Positions 1 through 9,198 of a stretch of 64,000 bases of DNA are shown here, one piece after another; position 1 is the stretch's first letter; each line of letters starts with the position of its first letter. The position numbers and the translations under genes are program-made. This DNA comes from Rhizobium sp. EC-SD404. Its GTDB lineage: Bacteria; Pseudomonadota; Alphaproteobacteria; Rhizobiales; Rhizobiaceae. Under the pieces are notes generated by a model. The model was not told the origin of the DNA and did not search any database. It saw nothing but the letters and a program-made list of their open reading frames with translations. The DNA lies in contig NZ_LR701459.1 in assembly GCF_902498825.1 (NCBI RefSeq), positions 2,961,890 through 3,025,889 of the forward strand, written 5' to 3'.

Positions 1-391
1 CGCAACTTACCGTCCAACGAGACGGTAGGCTTGGCGGGCGCCTCGGCGCCTGAGTTTCTGCCGCAAGCCGGCGAACCGTCTGTCTATGCCGGCAGCCGCT
101 TGAGCCAGCCGGGCGACAATGAGCATGCCGGCGTCCGTTCGGCTCCAACCCCCGCTGGAGCCCATCACACAGAGGCCGCCAGACCCACGCAGTCGCTCTT
201 GGATGGGTCGCGTTATCGGGAAACCCAGCCATCATTGGGCTCGCCCGCAACGGATGCTGCGCCGGCAAGGCCAACAAGCGGTGGCAGTTCGCTGCGCGCG
301 CAATTGCTCAAAAAGCCGCTAAGCTCGCTGCGGAAATAGGCCGAACGAGCGAGTCAAGCGACGCCGCATCAGCCAATCGCTTTATCTGATG
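1..391. other. gene-free left edge
   Basis: No reading frame here has a recognisable product. A 102-codon plus-strand frame at 31-339 has low-complexity, unfamiliar composition and no convincing ribosome site. Another frame stays open from about 120 to a stop at 387-389 without a clear start. Several short inverted repeats are present (8-27, 141-162, 367-391). The last lies just beyond the stop codon of the diguanylate cyclase gene and could help end its transcript. A decayed gene or the 3' part of a gene starting outside the window cannot be excluded. Confidence 0.5.
8..27. promoter_or_regulatory. perfect inverted repeat, possible operator
   Basis: TACCGTC (8-14) and GACGGTA (21-27) are exact reverse complements around a 6-base spacer. 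No T-run follows, so it is a poor intrinsic terminator. Its size fits a dimeric repressor site such as those of TetR-type proteins, but no regulator gene is visible nearby and the gene to the left is outside the window. Confidence 0.25.
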
Positions 392-1171
392 TTATGCGCA
401 GACGCGGTTGCGGCCCTGGCGCTTGGCTTCGTAAAGCTGCGCATCGGCACGCTTATAAAGGCTTTCGCCGCTTTCCTGGCCATCCCAAAGAGCCACACCA
501 GCGCTTACAGTGATCCGCAGGGTCACGTTTCCAGTGCCAACCTTCAACGATCCGATCGCCGTACGAACGCGATCGGCCAGACCGTAGAGCTGGCTTGAAT
601 TGACGTTCGGCGAAAGAATTGCGAACTCTTCGCCACCAAGCCGGGCAACGACGTCGTGGTACCGGGTGAAATCCGCGAGACAGGCTGCAATCTGGCGCAG
701 AACCTCGTCGCCCACATCGTGGCCGTGGGTGTCGTTGACCTGTTTGAAATGGTCGATGTCGAGCAGGATCATGCCCATCGGCTTTTCGATATCGCGAAAT
801 GCCGAGAGGTACTCGTTCAAGGCATCATCAAAATAGCGGCGATTGTAGAGACCGGTCAGCGGATCCGTGACGGCAGCATATTCGAGCGTCTGCGATCGCG
901 CGCTCAGCGAGGCCGTCATGCGGCGCAACTCGCCCTGCTCGCGAAGGCCGTGCCAGATCATCGGATAAACGAGAAAAACGCCGCAAACGATCGCAAGCCC
1001 CGCGAAAACGGCGCTTAGAAACGTGAAACGGTAGATCAGGTCGATGTCGGCAATGCGTGCCTGCGCCACGAAGGAATCCACATGGCGGAATGCGCTCCAA
1101 CTGAAAAACCCAGTCAATCCAATGAGGATGACCAGGAAAAAGAACAGCAGCTCTGCCTTGTGCAGCCGCAT
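392..1171 (-). CDS. membrane-anchored diguanylate cyclase (GGDEF)
   Basis: Predicted to make cyclic di-GMP from two GTP at the inner membrane. The 259-residue protein has two hydrophobic segments (about 8-28 and 50-72), a short coiled linker, then a full GGDEF domain from about 100. The active-site motif GGEEF is at 179-183. The product-inhibition I-site RxxD is intact at 170-173, five residues before it, so both catalysis and feedback inhibition are expected. No sensory domain other than the short periplasmic loop is seen. It follows miaA by 38-67 bp on the same strand and may be cotranscribed. The signal it senses is unknown. Confidence 0.9.
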   Translation of the reverse strand: MRLHKAELLFFFLVILIGLTGFFSWSAFRHVDSFVAQARIADIDLIYRFTFLSAVFAGLAIVCGVFLVYPMIWHGLREQGELRRMTASLSARSQTLEYAAVTDPLTGLYNRRYFDDALNEYLSAFRDIEKPMGMILLDIDHFKQVNDTHGHDVGDEVLRQIAACLADFTRYHDVVARLGGEEFAILSPNVNSSQLYGLADRVRTAIGSLKVGTGNVTLRITVSAGVALWDGQESGESLYKRADAQLYEAKRQGRNRVCA

Positions 1172-1209
1172 CGGCGAATCGGATCCCTCACTTGCCCGCG
1201 CTTCGAAGA

Positions 1210-2142
1210 CTAGAGGCTACCGGCAGTTGGTTGTCTTAGGATTAACTGAAGGTCGACATTGCTAAGCGTCGGGCTGGAAATGCGGTGCCAGTCCTCAGAA
1301 AAACGATTGCGGAACCACGTCATCTGCCTCTTTGCATAGCGCCGCGTCGCCGCCGCCCCCTGATCGACGGCGTTCTCGAGATCGAGGTCACCATTGAGAT
1401 GCGCGGCAAGCTCCGGCACCCCGATCGCCTTCATCGCCGGCATCGACGGATCCAGGTGCAAATCGAGCAGCCTGCGCACCTCGTCCAGTGCGCCACCCTC
1501 GACCATCTGCCTGAACCGGCGGTCGATACGGCCCGTCAGAACATCGCGCTCGGGCATCAGGAGAATGCGCCGGGTGTTCGCCGCCTCGAGAACCGGCTCG
1601 CCGCGCGCCGCCTGGAGAACGCTGATCGACTTTCCGGTTGCATCCAGGACTTCCAGGGCACGCGCGATCCGCTGGCCGTCATTCGGCGAAAGGCGCGCCG
1701 CCGTCTCGGGATCCTTGCGCGCAAGCTCGCCATGCATCGCAGCCGGCCCGTTCGCCTGCAATTCCGCGCGCCGTGCCGTGCGGACGGGCTCGGGAATGTC
1801 CGGCATGGTTGCCAGCCCGCCCAGCAGCGCCTCGAAATAGAGGCCCGTGCCTCCGACGATGATGGGGACCTGGCCGCGACTTTGCACATCGGCAATGACC
1901 TCGGCGGCCTCGCGCATCCATTCCCCGGTCGAATAGGTTTGGTCAGCCGGCCGGTGGCCGTAGAGCCGGTGTTCCACTTGATCCGTATCGGCCTGGCTCG
2001 GCCGTGCGGTCAAAAGATGCAATGCACTGTACACCTGCATGGAATCGGCGTTGACGATGACGCCGCCGATCCGATCGGCAAGATCGAGCGCCAGCGCCGA
2101 CTTGCCGCTGGCCGTCGGCCCAGCTATCAGGATCGCATCCAT
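1210..2142 (-). CDS. miaA: tRNA dimethylallyltransferase MiaA
   Basis: Transfers a dimethylallyl group to N6 of A37 in tRNAs that read UNN codons. The product is 310 residues, the usual family length, with the P-loop GPTASGKS at residues 8-15 and the family's NADSMQVY substrate-binding motif shortly after. I chose the ATG at 2142 because GGGGGA lies just upstream of it; an upstream ATG at 2166 would add eight residues not expected in the family. The start lies only 23 bp from the divergent serB start, so the two promoters must overlap the neighbouring coding ends. Confidence 0.95.
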   Translation of the reverse strand: MDAILIAGPTASGKSALALDLADRIGGVIVNADSMQVYSALHLLTARPSQADTDQVEHRLYGHRPADQTYSTGEWMREAAEVIADVQSRGQVPIIVGGTGLYFEALLGGLATMPDIPEPVRTARRAELQANGPAAMHGELARKDPETAARLSPNDGQRIARALEVLDATGKSISVLQAARGEPVLEAANTRRILLMPERDVLTGRIDRRFRQMVEGGALDEVRRLLDLHLDPSMPAMKAIGVPELAAHLNGDLDLENAVDQGAAATRRYAKRQMTWFRNRFSEDWHRISSPTLSNVDLQLILRQPTAGSL

Positions 2143-2165
2143 CTGTCCCCCGGAGTTCTTCACCA

Positions 2166-3053
2166 ATGGCCCTCGTCGCCACGCTGATTGCTGCGCCCTC
2201 TAGGCCGGTCCTCACCCCGTCCCTCGCGGAAGCGGCTGCCGAGCGCCTCTCGGCTGCCGGCCTCTACTGGCTCGCCGACGGGATCGCCTGCGATATCGCA
2301 TTGCGTGACGGACACAACAAGGCCGATGCCGAAACCACCCTGGCATCGATCATCGGAGACGCCCCGATCGACGTGGTCGTGCAAACCACGGAAACCCGCC
2401 GGAAGAGCCTTCTCCTGGCGGACATGGATTCCACGATGATCGGCCAGGAATGCATCGACGAACTGGCCGACGAACTGGGCCTGAAGGACAAGGTCGCCGC
2501 CATCACGGCACGCGCCATGAACGGCGAAATCGCCTTCGAGCCGGCATTGCGCGAGCGCGTGGCGCTCTTGAAGGGCCTGCCCGTTTCGGTCATCCAAAAG
2601 GTCATTGCGGAGCGCATCACGCTGACCTCAGGCGGTCGCGAACTGATCGCGACCATGAAGCACTATGGTGGCTATGCCGCCTTGGTGTCGGGCGGGTTCA
2701 CGGCATTCACCGGCCCCGTCGCCGCCATGCTCGGCTTCGATGAGAACCGCGCCAATGTGCTTTTGGATGCCGATGGTCTTCTCGTCGGCGCGGTCCAGGA
2801 GCCTATCCTTGGCCAGCAGGCGAAGCTCGACGCGCTTCTGGAACTCTGCGAAACGCGCGGCATCGAGCCGGAGGATGCGATGGCCGTTGGCGACGGCGCG
2901 AACGATCTCGCGATGATCGAACGGGCCGGCGCAGGCGTGGCACTCCACGCCAAGCCCTCGGTCGCCGAGCGCGCGCGCTACCGTATCAACCACGGCGACC
3001 TCACCGCCCTCCTCTACATGCAGGGCTACCGTAAGACGGATTTCGTGACATGA
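2166..3053 (+). CDS. serB: phosphoserine phosphatase SerB
   Basis: Catalyses the last step of serine synthesis, dephosphorylating L-phosphoserine in the cytoplasm. The 295-residue protein carries HAD motif I, DMDST, with the nucleophile Asp86 and acid/base Asp88, and the late motif GDGANDLAM that binds magnesium. An N-terminal region of about 75 residues precedes the catalytic domain, as in the longer bacterial SerB type. GGAG at 2152-2155 supports the ATG at 2166. It reads away from miaA and overlaps the following acetyltransferase gene by 4 bp. Confidence 0.95.
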   Translation: MALVATLIAAPSRPVLTPSLAEAAAERLSAAGLYWLADGIACDIALRDGHNKADAETTLASIIGDAPIDVVVQTTETRRKSLLLADMDSTMIGQECIDELADELGLKDKVAAITARAMNGEIAFEPALRERVALLKGLPVSVIQKVIAERITLTSGGRELIATMKHYGGYAALVSGGFTAFTGPVAAMLGFDENRANVLLDADGLLVGAVQEPILGQQAKLDALLELCETRGIEPEDAMAVGDGANDLAMIERAGAGVALHAKPSVAERARYRINHGDLTALLYMQGYRKTDFVT

Positions 3054-3625
3054 CACCCATCGAGACCGACCGCCTGATCCTCCGCAACTGGAAAGATAGC
3101 GACCGTGAGCTCTTTCACGAGATCAATTCGGACGAAGCCGTCATGCGGTTCTTCGAGTTTCGGCGTGACCGCGCCCAGGCTGACGCCAAGATGGACGAGA
3201 TCAAGGCCGAGATCGACGAACTCGGTTACGGCTTCGCAGCGGTGACGGTAAAGACGACCAGCGAGCCGATAGGATTTGCCGGCATAAGGCCTTGTTCGAG
3301 CCTGCCCCATTATGCAGCGGATTGCGTGGAAATCGGGTGGCGTCTCGTCGAGCGGTTTTGGCGCAAAGGTTATGCCAGCGAGGCAGCGGAGGCCTGGTTG
3401 CGCTACAGCTTCGAGACCTTGCGTCTCGCCGAGATCATGTCCTACGCCGTCCATGACAACCACGCCTCGACCGGCGTGATGCGTAAGATCGGTATGCGGG
3501 CCCTGCCGCAATACACGTTCGATTATCCGGGTATTCCCGACGAGCTGGCCCATCTGCGCCAGTGCGTCGTCTACCGCATCACCCGCGAAGAATGGGCCGA
3601 GCGCCGGCCAATTCCTGCTTCCTGA
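3050..3625 (+). CDS. GNAT family N-acetyltransferase (RimJ/RimL-like)
   Basis: A 191-residue protein opening with the typical ETDRLILRNW start of the RimJ/RimL/YdaF branch of GNAT enzymes. It has the acetyl-CoA-binding segment around GWRLVERFWRKGYASEA and the helix following it. Members acetylate protein N-termini or small amines; the substrate here cannot be told from sequence. The start codon overlaps the serB stop by 4 bp (ATGA), so translation is likely coupled and the two genes form an operon. A role linked to serine synthesis is not implied. Confidence 0.85.
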   Translation: MTPIETDRLILRNWKDSDRELFHEINSDEAVMRFFEFRRDRAQADAKMDEIKAEIDELGYGFAAVTVKTTSEPIGFAGIRPCSSLPHYAADCVEIGWRLVERFWRKGYASEAAEAWLRYSFETLRLAEIMSYAVHDNHASTGVMRKIGMRALPQYTFDYPGIPDELAHLRQCVVYRITREEWAERRPIPAS

Positions 3626-3661
3626 CAGGTAAAACCCACCAAGCCCTGCTGGTGGCTTGGA

Positions 3662-5173
3662 TCAGTCCATCCGCAAGGTCACGAACCGCAGAGTCCCGTC
3701 CGCCTGCGCCACCATCAGAAGCGCATTGCGCCGCCCCTCTTCGCGCAGCTCGGAAATGCGCGCCTCGACATCCGCCGGCGTCGCCATCGTTTCCTGGGCG
3801 ATTTCGACGATGACCTCGCCGGCCACGACGCCCTTCTCTTCGGCTTCCGAACCTTCGGACACTTCGGCGATCAGCACACCGTTGACGGCCGCATCGATGC
3901 CGAAGGCATTGCGATGCTCGTCATCCAACTCGCTGAGCGTCAGTCCGAGAAGATCGACGGTGGCGCTCGGCTCCTCCGCGCCGTTTTCGTCGCCTTCGGT
4001 ACCGAGTTCGGCCTCTTCCTGACCGCTTTCAAGTCGACCGAGAGTGACCTCTACGGTCTGCTCCTCGCCATTGCGGAGGATCAGCACGTCGACCACGTCA
4101 CCGACGGGGCTTTCAGCCACGATGCGCGGGAGATCGCGCATGTCGTTGATCGGCTGGCCGTTGAACTCCAGAATGACGTCCCCCGGCTCGATCGTGCCGT
4201 CGTCAACGGGTCCGCCATTAATCACACCCGCCACCAGGGCACCGCGTGCGCGGTTCATGTCGAGGCTTTCCGCGATCTCGTCGGTCACTGGCTGGATACG
4301 AACGCCCAGCCATCCGCGGCGAGTTTCGCCGAAATCACGCAACTGGTTGATGACGTTGACGGCGAGGTCAGCCGGCACGGAAAACCCGATGCCGATGGAG
4401 CCACCGGTCGGCGAAATGATGGCCGTGTTGATGCCGATCACGTCGCCATACATATTGAACAATGGTCCGCCCGAATTGCCCCGGTTGATGGCCGCGTCCG
4501 TCTGGATGAAATCGTCGTAGGGGCCGGCGTTGATGTCGCGGCCGCGCGCCGACACGATGCCGATCGATACGGAGCCACCGAGACCGAACGGATTGCCGAT
4601 GGCCATGACCCAGTCGCCTATGCGCATGGCGTCGGAATCGCCGAACTCGACATGATCGAGCGGCTCGGCCGGCTCGACGCGCAGCAGCGCAAGATCGGTC
4701 TGGGGATCGGTGCCGACGATTTCAGCCGATAGCGAGGTGCCGTCGGCGAAGTTCACCTCGATGTCGTCGGACTGCTCGATCACGTGATTGTTGGTGACGA
4801 TCAGGCCGTCTGCAGAGATGACGAACCCCGATCCGAGGGAATTGACGCGACGGGACCGTGGAACCGGCGGCGTCTGGCCGTTCTCTTCACCGAAGAAGTC
4901 GTTGAAGAAATCCTCGAAGGGGGACCCTTCCGGAATCTGCGGCATCGGCGATGTCTCGTCGTCGCTGACGCGCTGCGATGTCGAGATGTTGACGACGGAA
5001 TCGAGCAGGCCTTCCGCGAGGTCCGCCACGGAAGCAGGACCATCGACCGGCGCACGCGGCGGAACCGGGTCCGCCATCTCCTGTGCTGCGGCCGGAGCCG
5101 CAAGGATCGAGACGGCTGCAAGCAGCGAGAGCGAACGCGCCCATTTCGACGCTACGCTGATCGTGTTGGTCAT
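3662..5173 (-). CDS. degP: periplasmic Do-like serine protease (DegP/HtrA/MucD)
   Basis: A 503-residue envelope protease/chaperone that removes misfolded periplasmic proteins. Residues 1-31 form a signal peptide ending near AAAQ. The trypsin-like domain has the triad His130 (NNHVIE), Asp160 (TDLALL) and Ser234 in GNSGG. Two PDZ domains follow at roughly 285-375 and 410-500, separated by an acidic linker. An acidic/aromatic insert near 83-95 is the flexible LA-loop region. It lies downstream of hflK-hflC-DUF2065 with a strong hairpin in the 102-bp gap, so it may be partly uncoupled from that operon. AGGGAGAAGG precedes the start. Confidence 0.95.
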   Translation of the reverse strand: MTNTISVASKWARSLSLLAAVSILAAPAAAQEMADPVPPRAPVDGPASVADLAEGLLDSVVNISTSQRVSDDETSPMPQIPEGSPFEDFFNDFFGEENGQTPPVPRSRRVNSLGSGFVISADGLIVTNNHVIEQSDDIEVNFADGTSLSAEIVGTDPQTDLALLRVEPAEPLDHVEFGDSDAMRIGDWVMAIGNPFGLGGSVSIGIVSARGRDINAGPYDDFIQTDAAINRGNSGGPLFNMYGDVIGINTAIISPTGGSIGIGFSVPADLAVNVINQLRDFGETRRGWLGVRIQPVTDEIAESLDMNRARGALVAGVINGGPVDDGTIEPGDVILEFNGQPINDMRDLPRIVAESPVGDVVDVLILRNGEEQTVEVTLGRLESGQEEAELGTEGDENGAEEPSATVDLLGLTLSELDDEHRNAFGIDAAVNGVLIAEVSEGSEAEEKGVVAGEVIVEIAQETMATPADVEARISELREEGRRNALLMVAQADGTLRFVTLRMD

Positions 5174-5235
5174 GGCCGCCTTCTCCCTGCGATTGCATCC
5201 GGCGAGCCTGCCGGTTGCCTTGTTTGACTAAAGCA

Positions 5236-5259
5236 TTCCGCCGCTGCCTTGCGGCGGAA
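5236..5259 (-). terminator. hairpin between the DUF2065 gene and degP
   Basis: A perfect 9-bp stem (TTCCGCCGC / GCGGCGGAA) with a 6-base loop lies between the DUF2065 stop and the degP start. On the minus strand it is followed by TGCTTTAG, only a weak U-tract. It could be a leaky terminator or processing site letting degP be expressed differently from hflKC. Confidence 0.55.
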
Positions 5260-5275
5260 ATAGGGCTTGGTTACG

Positions 5276-5461
5276 TCAGCCGCGCACCAGCCAGATCACA
5301 AAGACACCCGCCGCAAGCGCCACCAAACCAGAAAGCCGGAGCGTCTGGTCAGACAGCTCCGGCAATCGTTCGGCCATTTTACGCATGGCAGTGGGGGCTG
5401 CAGCATAGACCAGGCCCTCGATAACGAGGACGAGACCTATGCCGACGAGCAGATCGCTCAT
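5276..5461 (-). CDS. DUF2065 small membrane protein
   Basis: A 61-residue protein with two hydrophobic segments (about 3-20 and 42-58) joined by a short polar loop. This is the full layout of the DUF2065 family. In alphaproteobacteria this family usually sits between hflC and degP, as here, 9 bp after hflC. Its function is unknown; the context suggests a link to membrane protein quality control through HflKC/FtsH. Confidence 0.85.
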   Translation of the reverse strand: MSDLLVGIGLVLVIEGLVYAAAPTAMRKMAERLPELSDQTLRLSGLVALAAGVFVIWLVRG

Positions 5462-5470
5462 GGAGCCCGC

Positions 5471-6496
5471 TTACTCGGTTGCGCCTGTCGAAGGCTCGAT
5501 GGAGACCGGAGGCGCCGAAGGCTGAGGCGCTGCAGCCGCATCTCCTGCAGCATCTGCACCTTCGTCGGCAGGCTGCGTGACGGGCGGCTCGGCGCCATCT
5601 GCGACGGGGACAGTCCCGCCCGAAGCATCGCGGAAGTAGCGGAAGAATTCCGAGTCCGGCGACAGCACCATGGTCGTGTCCGAATCCTGGCTCAGGGAGA
5701 CCGCATAGGCCGACATCGAGCGGTAGAAGTCGAAGAAGTCTTCATCGCGTGAATAGGCATCGGCGTAGATGCGGTTCCGTTCCGCGTCGCCCTCGCCTCG
5801 GAGGATTTCGGAGTCACGGGTCGCTTCCGAGACGATCTCGACGACCTGACGATCGGCAACGGCGCGCAGACGCTGCGCCCCTTCCCGACCGCGGGCGCGG
5901 ATGAGTTCGGCTTCGGCCAGACGCTCGGCGATCATGCGTTCGTAGGTCTGCTGCGAAACCTGCTGGGTCAGATCGGTACGGCGGATGCGGACGTCTTCGA
6001 TGCGCAGGCCGAGATTTTCGGCATCGGTGCGAAGCTGCGAAGCGACTTCATCCATCATCGATTGCCGCTCTTCGGAAAGAGCAGCCTCGAAGCCACGCAG
6101 ACCGTAGGCCCGACGCAGAGCCGAATCGAGACGTGTTCTCAGCCGTGCTTCCGCCGAAACGATATCGGCCGAGACGGCCTGACGGAAACGCTCGGCGTCC
6201 TGGATGCGGTAAACGACGAAGGCGTCGACGTCGTAGAACGCACCGCCGGAGACCTGAACGCGGATGTCGTCGAGATCGAAGCGCATGGCGCGGTCTTCGA
6301 CGAATTGCACCGTGTCGGCTCCGGCGAACGAGAACGGCAGCTTGAAGTAGAGGCCAGGCTCGGTGTGAACCGCACGAATTTCACCGAAGCGGGCGACGAT
6401 TGCCTGCTCGCGCTCGTTCACGACGAAGATGGAGGAGAACACCGTGAAGACGATGACCGCCAGGACGATAATGATAGCGGGAAGCTTGTTACCCAT
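5471..6496 (-). CDS. hflC: FtsH modulator HflC
   Basis: A 341-residue inner-membrane protein of the SPFH/prohibitin family that, with HflK, forms a large ring around the FtsH protease and restrains its action. It has one N-terminal transmembrane helix (about 5-27), then the SPFH domain beginning at NEREQAIVARFGE, then a long alpha-helical region. The C-terminal tail is rich in Ala and Pro. Its ATG shares one base with the hflK stop (TAATG), preceded by GGGAGG, a sign of translational coupling. Confidence 0.95.
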   Translation of the reverse strand: MGNKLPAIIIVLAVIVFTVFSSIFVVNEREQAIVARFGEIRAVHTEPGLYFKLPFSFAGADTVQFVEDRAMRFDLDDIRVQVSGGAFYDVDAFVVYRIQDAERFRQAVSADIVSAEARLRTRLDSALRRAYGLRGFEAALSEERQSMMDEVASQLRTDAENLGLRIEDVRIRRTDLTQQVSQQTYERMIAERLAEAELIRARGREGAQRLRAVADRQVVEIVSEATRDSEILRGEGDAERNRIYADAYSRDEDFFDFYRSMSAYAVSLSQDSDTTMVLSPDSEFFRYFRDASGGTVPVADGAEPPVTQPADEGADAAGDAAAAPQPSAPPVSIEPSTGATE

Positions 6497-7629
6497 TACT
6501 GGTTCCCTCCCTGATTTTGCGACTGCTGCGCTTGGCGATTGACCTCAGGAAGCGGCAGATAAGGAACCACGCCCTGACCACCCGTCTGCTCGACGATGAA
6601 CTTGTTGGAATCGCGGAACACGTTTTCCATCGTTTCGAGGAACATGCGCTTGCGGGTCACTTCCGGTGCGGCAGCATATTCGTTGTAGATCGACACGAAG
6701 CGCTGCGCTTCACCTTCTGCGGCATTCACCACCTGATCGCGATAGGCAGCGGCCTCTTCCCGGACCTGGGCGGCTTGACCGCGTGCCTGACCGAGCTGCT
6801 GGTTCGCATACTGGTTGGCTTCTTCGACGAAGCGATCTTCGTCCTGCTCGGCGCGCTGCACTTCGTCGAAGGCATCGGCCACCTCACGCGGCGGCGCCGC
6901 ATCCTCGATCGAGACCGTGTTGACCGACATGCCGGAGCCGTAACGGTCCATCGTCACCTGGATGACGTCGGTGACTTCCATGGCGATCGCTTCACGATTG
7001 TCACGGAAAACGTCCTGTGCAGGACGGCGACCGACGATCTCACGCATGGCGCTTTCGGCAACCTGACGCAGGGTCTCTTCCGGACGCTGCAGGTTGAAGA
7101 GATATGCCGCCGGGTCGGTTACGGAATAAAGAACCGAAAACTGCACGTCGACGATGTTCTGGTCGCCCGTCAGCATCAGACCGAGCGCGCTGTTGGCCTG
7201 GTCGCCACCGCCCACATTGATCTGGCGCTCGACGATCGTGGCGCGTTCAACCGTTTCGAAAGGCCAGAAATGGAAGTGTAGGCCAGGCATCGACATTTCG
7301 TCCTTCGGGGCACCGAAGCGAAGCTCGATTCCGCGCTCATCCGGTTGGACGGTGTAGATGGACTGGAACAGCCACAGTGCAAGAATGCCGACGCCGATCA
7401 GGCCGAGCACGGCCGGCGTGGACCCACCACCGCCCGGAATCGCATTCTTCAACCGATCTTGGCCACGCCGAATGATTTCTTCGAGATCCGGCGGACGATT
7501 GCCACCGCCGCCGCCTCCGCCGCCGTTGGGACGCTGAGGCCCCTGACCCCATGGGCCCTGGTTGTTGCCTCCTCCTCCACCGCCGCCGCCCCAAGGGCCG
7601 CCGCCGCCATTCTGATTACTCCAGGGCAT
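6496..7629 (-). CDS. hflK: FtsH modulator HflK
   Basis: A 377-residue partner of HflC. The N-terminal 45 residues are a Gly/Asn/Pro-rich cytoplasmic tail typical of HflK, followed by a helix (about 72-92) and the SPFH domain (TVQPDERGIELRFG onward), then a coiled-coil region rich in Glu and Ala. It is the first gene of the hflK-hflC-DUF2065 set. The Gly-rich tail is encoded by GC-rich, repetitive DNA where sequencing or replication slippage is possible. Confidence 0.95.
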   Translation of the reverse strand: MPWSNQNGGGGPWGGGGGGGGNNQGPWGQGPQRPNGGGGGGGGNRPPDLEEIIRRGQDRLKNAIPGGGGSTPAVLGLIGVGILALWLFQSIYTVQPDERGIELRFGAPKDEMSMPGLHFHFWPFETVERATIVERQINVGGGDQANSALGLMLTGDQNIVDVQFSVLYSVTDPAAYLFNLQRPEETLRQVAESAMREIVGRRPAQDVFRDNREAIAMEVTDVIQVTMDRYGSGMSVNTVSIEDAAPPREVADAFDEVQRAEQDEDRFVEEANQYANQQLGQARGQAAQVREEAAAYRDQVVNAAEGEAQRFVSIYNEYAAAPEVTRKRMFLETMENVFRDSNKFIVEQTGGQGVVPYLPLPEVNRQAQQSQNQGGNQ

Positions 7630-7792
7630 TCAGTCCTCATTCTGTTGGAAGCGTCCTGCCGACTGTCGGGAACCACACGCCGGAACACGCATTTTTATCG
7701 TTATGTCTCAAATGCGTTATAGGTGTGACTGGGCCCTCTTTCAACGCGCTGGGCCAAAGGCGGCGGATGATTTCGGGCAGACTGTGCCGTGT

Positions 7793-8311
7793 CTAGCGCT
7801 GCTTGCGACGGTAAACCGCATAGCGGGTCGGTTCCGAGTCTGACGGTCCGACGGGAATGGACACTTCTTCCAGGCATTCCCAGTCCTCGGCATCGATATC
7901 CGGGAAGTGGGTATCGCCGTCCGGCATCGCTTCCACATGGGTCACATGCAGACGGTCGACATAGGGCAACGCGTGATCATAAATCTCGCCGCCGCCGATG
8001 ACGAAAATCTCGTCGGCTCGTTCGGAATGGGCAGCCTGGCGCGCGAGGCGCAGCGCCTCCCGCATATCGCCGGCAGGGGTCACATCTTCGGCATGGAACG
8101 TGCCGTCGCGCGTCAGGACGATGTTGGTGCGGCCCGGTAGCGCCCGCCCGATCGATTCATGGGTGCGCCGCCCCATGATGATCGGCTTGCCCATCGTCAG
8201 CGATTTGAACCGCTTGAGATCGGTCGACAACCGCCATGGCATCTCGCCTGCGCGGCCGATGACGCCGTTCGAGGCCACGGCTACGATGATGGAGACGATG
8301 GGATCGGTCAC
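7793..8311 (-). CDS. folA: dihydrofolate reductase
   Basis: Reduces dihydrofolate to tetrahydrofolate with NADPH. The 172-residue protein starts with the typical [15 protein letters not shown] strand and Met20-type loop (GEMPW), then [19 protein letters not shown] with the conserved GRxT cofactor segment. It begins with GTG, overlapping the thyA stop by 4 bp (GTGA), so its translation is probably coupled to thyA. Pairing with thyA makes sense: ThyA produces dihydrofolate that FolA recycles. Confidence 0.95.
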   Translation of the reverse strand: MTDPIVSIIVAVASNGVIGRAGEMPWRLSTDLKRFKSLTMGKPIIMGRRTHESIGRALPGRTNIVLTRDGTFHAEDVTPAGDMREALRLARQAAHSERADEIFVIGGGEIYDHALPYVDRLHVTHVEAMPDGDTHFPDIDAEDWECLEEVSIPVGPSDSEPTRYAVYRRKQR

Positions 8312-9102
8312 ACGGCAACCTTTGCGCGGATGTGCGGATGCGGATCGTAACCCGACAAGGTGAAGTCGTCGAAAGTGAAGGCGAAAACGTCGGCGACGCT
8401 CGGGTTAAGTTCCATCTTCGGCAATGGCCGCGGCGCGCGCTGCAACTGCTCGCGTGCCTGGTCGAAATGATCGGAATAGAGATGTGCGTCGCCGAGCGTG
8501 TGAACGAAGTCCCCCGGCTTCAGGCCGCAGACCTGCGCAATCATCATCGTCAACAAGGCATAGGAAGCGATGTTGAACGGCACGCCGAGGAAGATGTCGC
8601 CGGAGCGCTGGTAGAGCTGACAGGAGAGCTTGCCTTCCGCCACGTAGAACTGGAACAGGCAATGACAGGGCGGCAAGGCCATCTCGTCGACCAGCGCCGG
8701 GTTCCAGGCCGATACGATCAGGCGGCGCGAATTGGGGTTCGTCTTGATCTGGTGGATGAGATTGGAGATCTGGTCGACATGGCCGCCATCGGGCTTCGGC
8801 CAAGAGCGCCACTGATATCCATAGACAGGACCGAGATCGCCGTTCGCGTCCGCCCAAGCGTCCCAGATGGAGACGCCGTTGTCCTTGAGATAGGCGATGT
8901 TGGTGTCGCCTTTCAGGAACCAGAGCAGCTCATGGACGATCGATTTGAGATGCAGCTTCTTGGTCGTCAGCAGCGGAAAACCCTCCACCAGATCATAGCG
9001 CATCTGGTAGCCGAACACGGCACGCGTTCCGGTGCCGGTGCGATCCATGCGGTCGACGCCGGTTTCCAGCACGTGCTCGAGAAGATCCTGATACTGCTTC
9101 AT
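8308..9102 (-). CDS. thyA: thymidylate synthase
   Basis: Methylates dUMP to dTMP using methylene-tetrahydrofolate. From the ATG at 9102 the protein is 264 residues, the same length as the E. coli enzyme, with the catalytic Cys146 in [11 protein letters not shown] and the RTGTGT phosphate-binding segment near the start. A GTG three codons upstream is possible but less likely; the spacing of GGTGAG favours the ATG. folA overlaps its stop, and the YHS gene lies upstream. Confidence 0.95.
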   Translation of the reverse strand: MKQYQDLLEHVLETGVDRMDRTGTGTRAVFGYQMRYDLVEGFPLLTTKKLHLKSIVHELLWFLKGDTNIAYLKDNGVSIWDAWADANGDLGPVYGYQWRSWPKPDGGHVDQISNLIHQIKTNPNSRRLIVSAWNPALVDEMALPPCHCLFQFYVAEGKLSCQLYQRSGDIFLGVPFNIASYALLTMMIAQVCGLKPGDFVHTLGDAHLYSDHFDQAREQLQRAPRPLPKMELNPSVADVFAFTFDDFTLSGYDPHPHIRAKVAV

Positions 9103-9198
9103 GCCACTCACCGCAGGTCGCTTGTCGGGGTTCGACTATAGAAGCTTAGCGCCGCGAACGCACGAATTCAGCCCGTGCCATCAACAGGAAACCAAAGC

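Noticed and set aside
31..339. A 102-codon plus-strand frame at the left edge
   Set aside because: Composition is unlike the neighbouring genes, no ribosome site is convincing and no motif is recognised.
7500..7629. GGC-rich repeats in hflK as a possible CRISPR or satellite
   Set aside because: They encode the normal Gly-rich N-terminal tail of HflK and have no spacer-repeat order.
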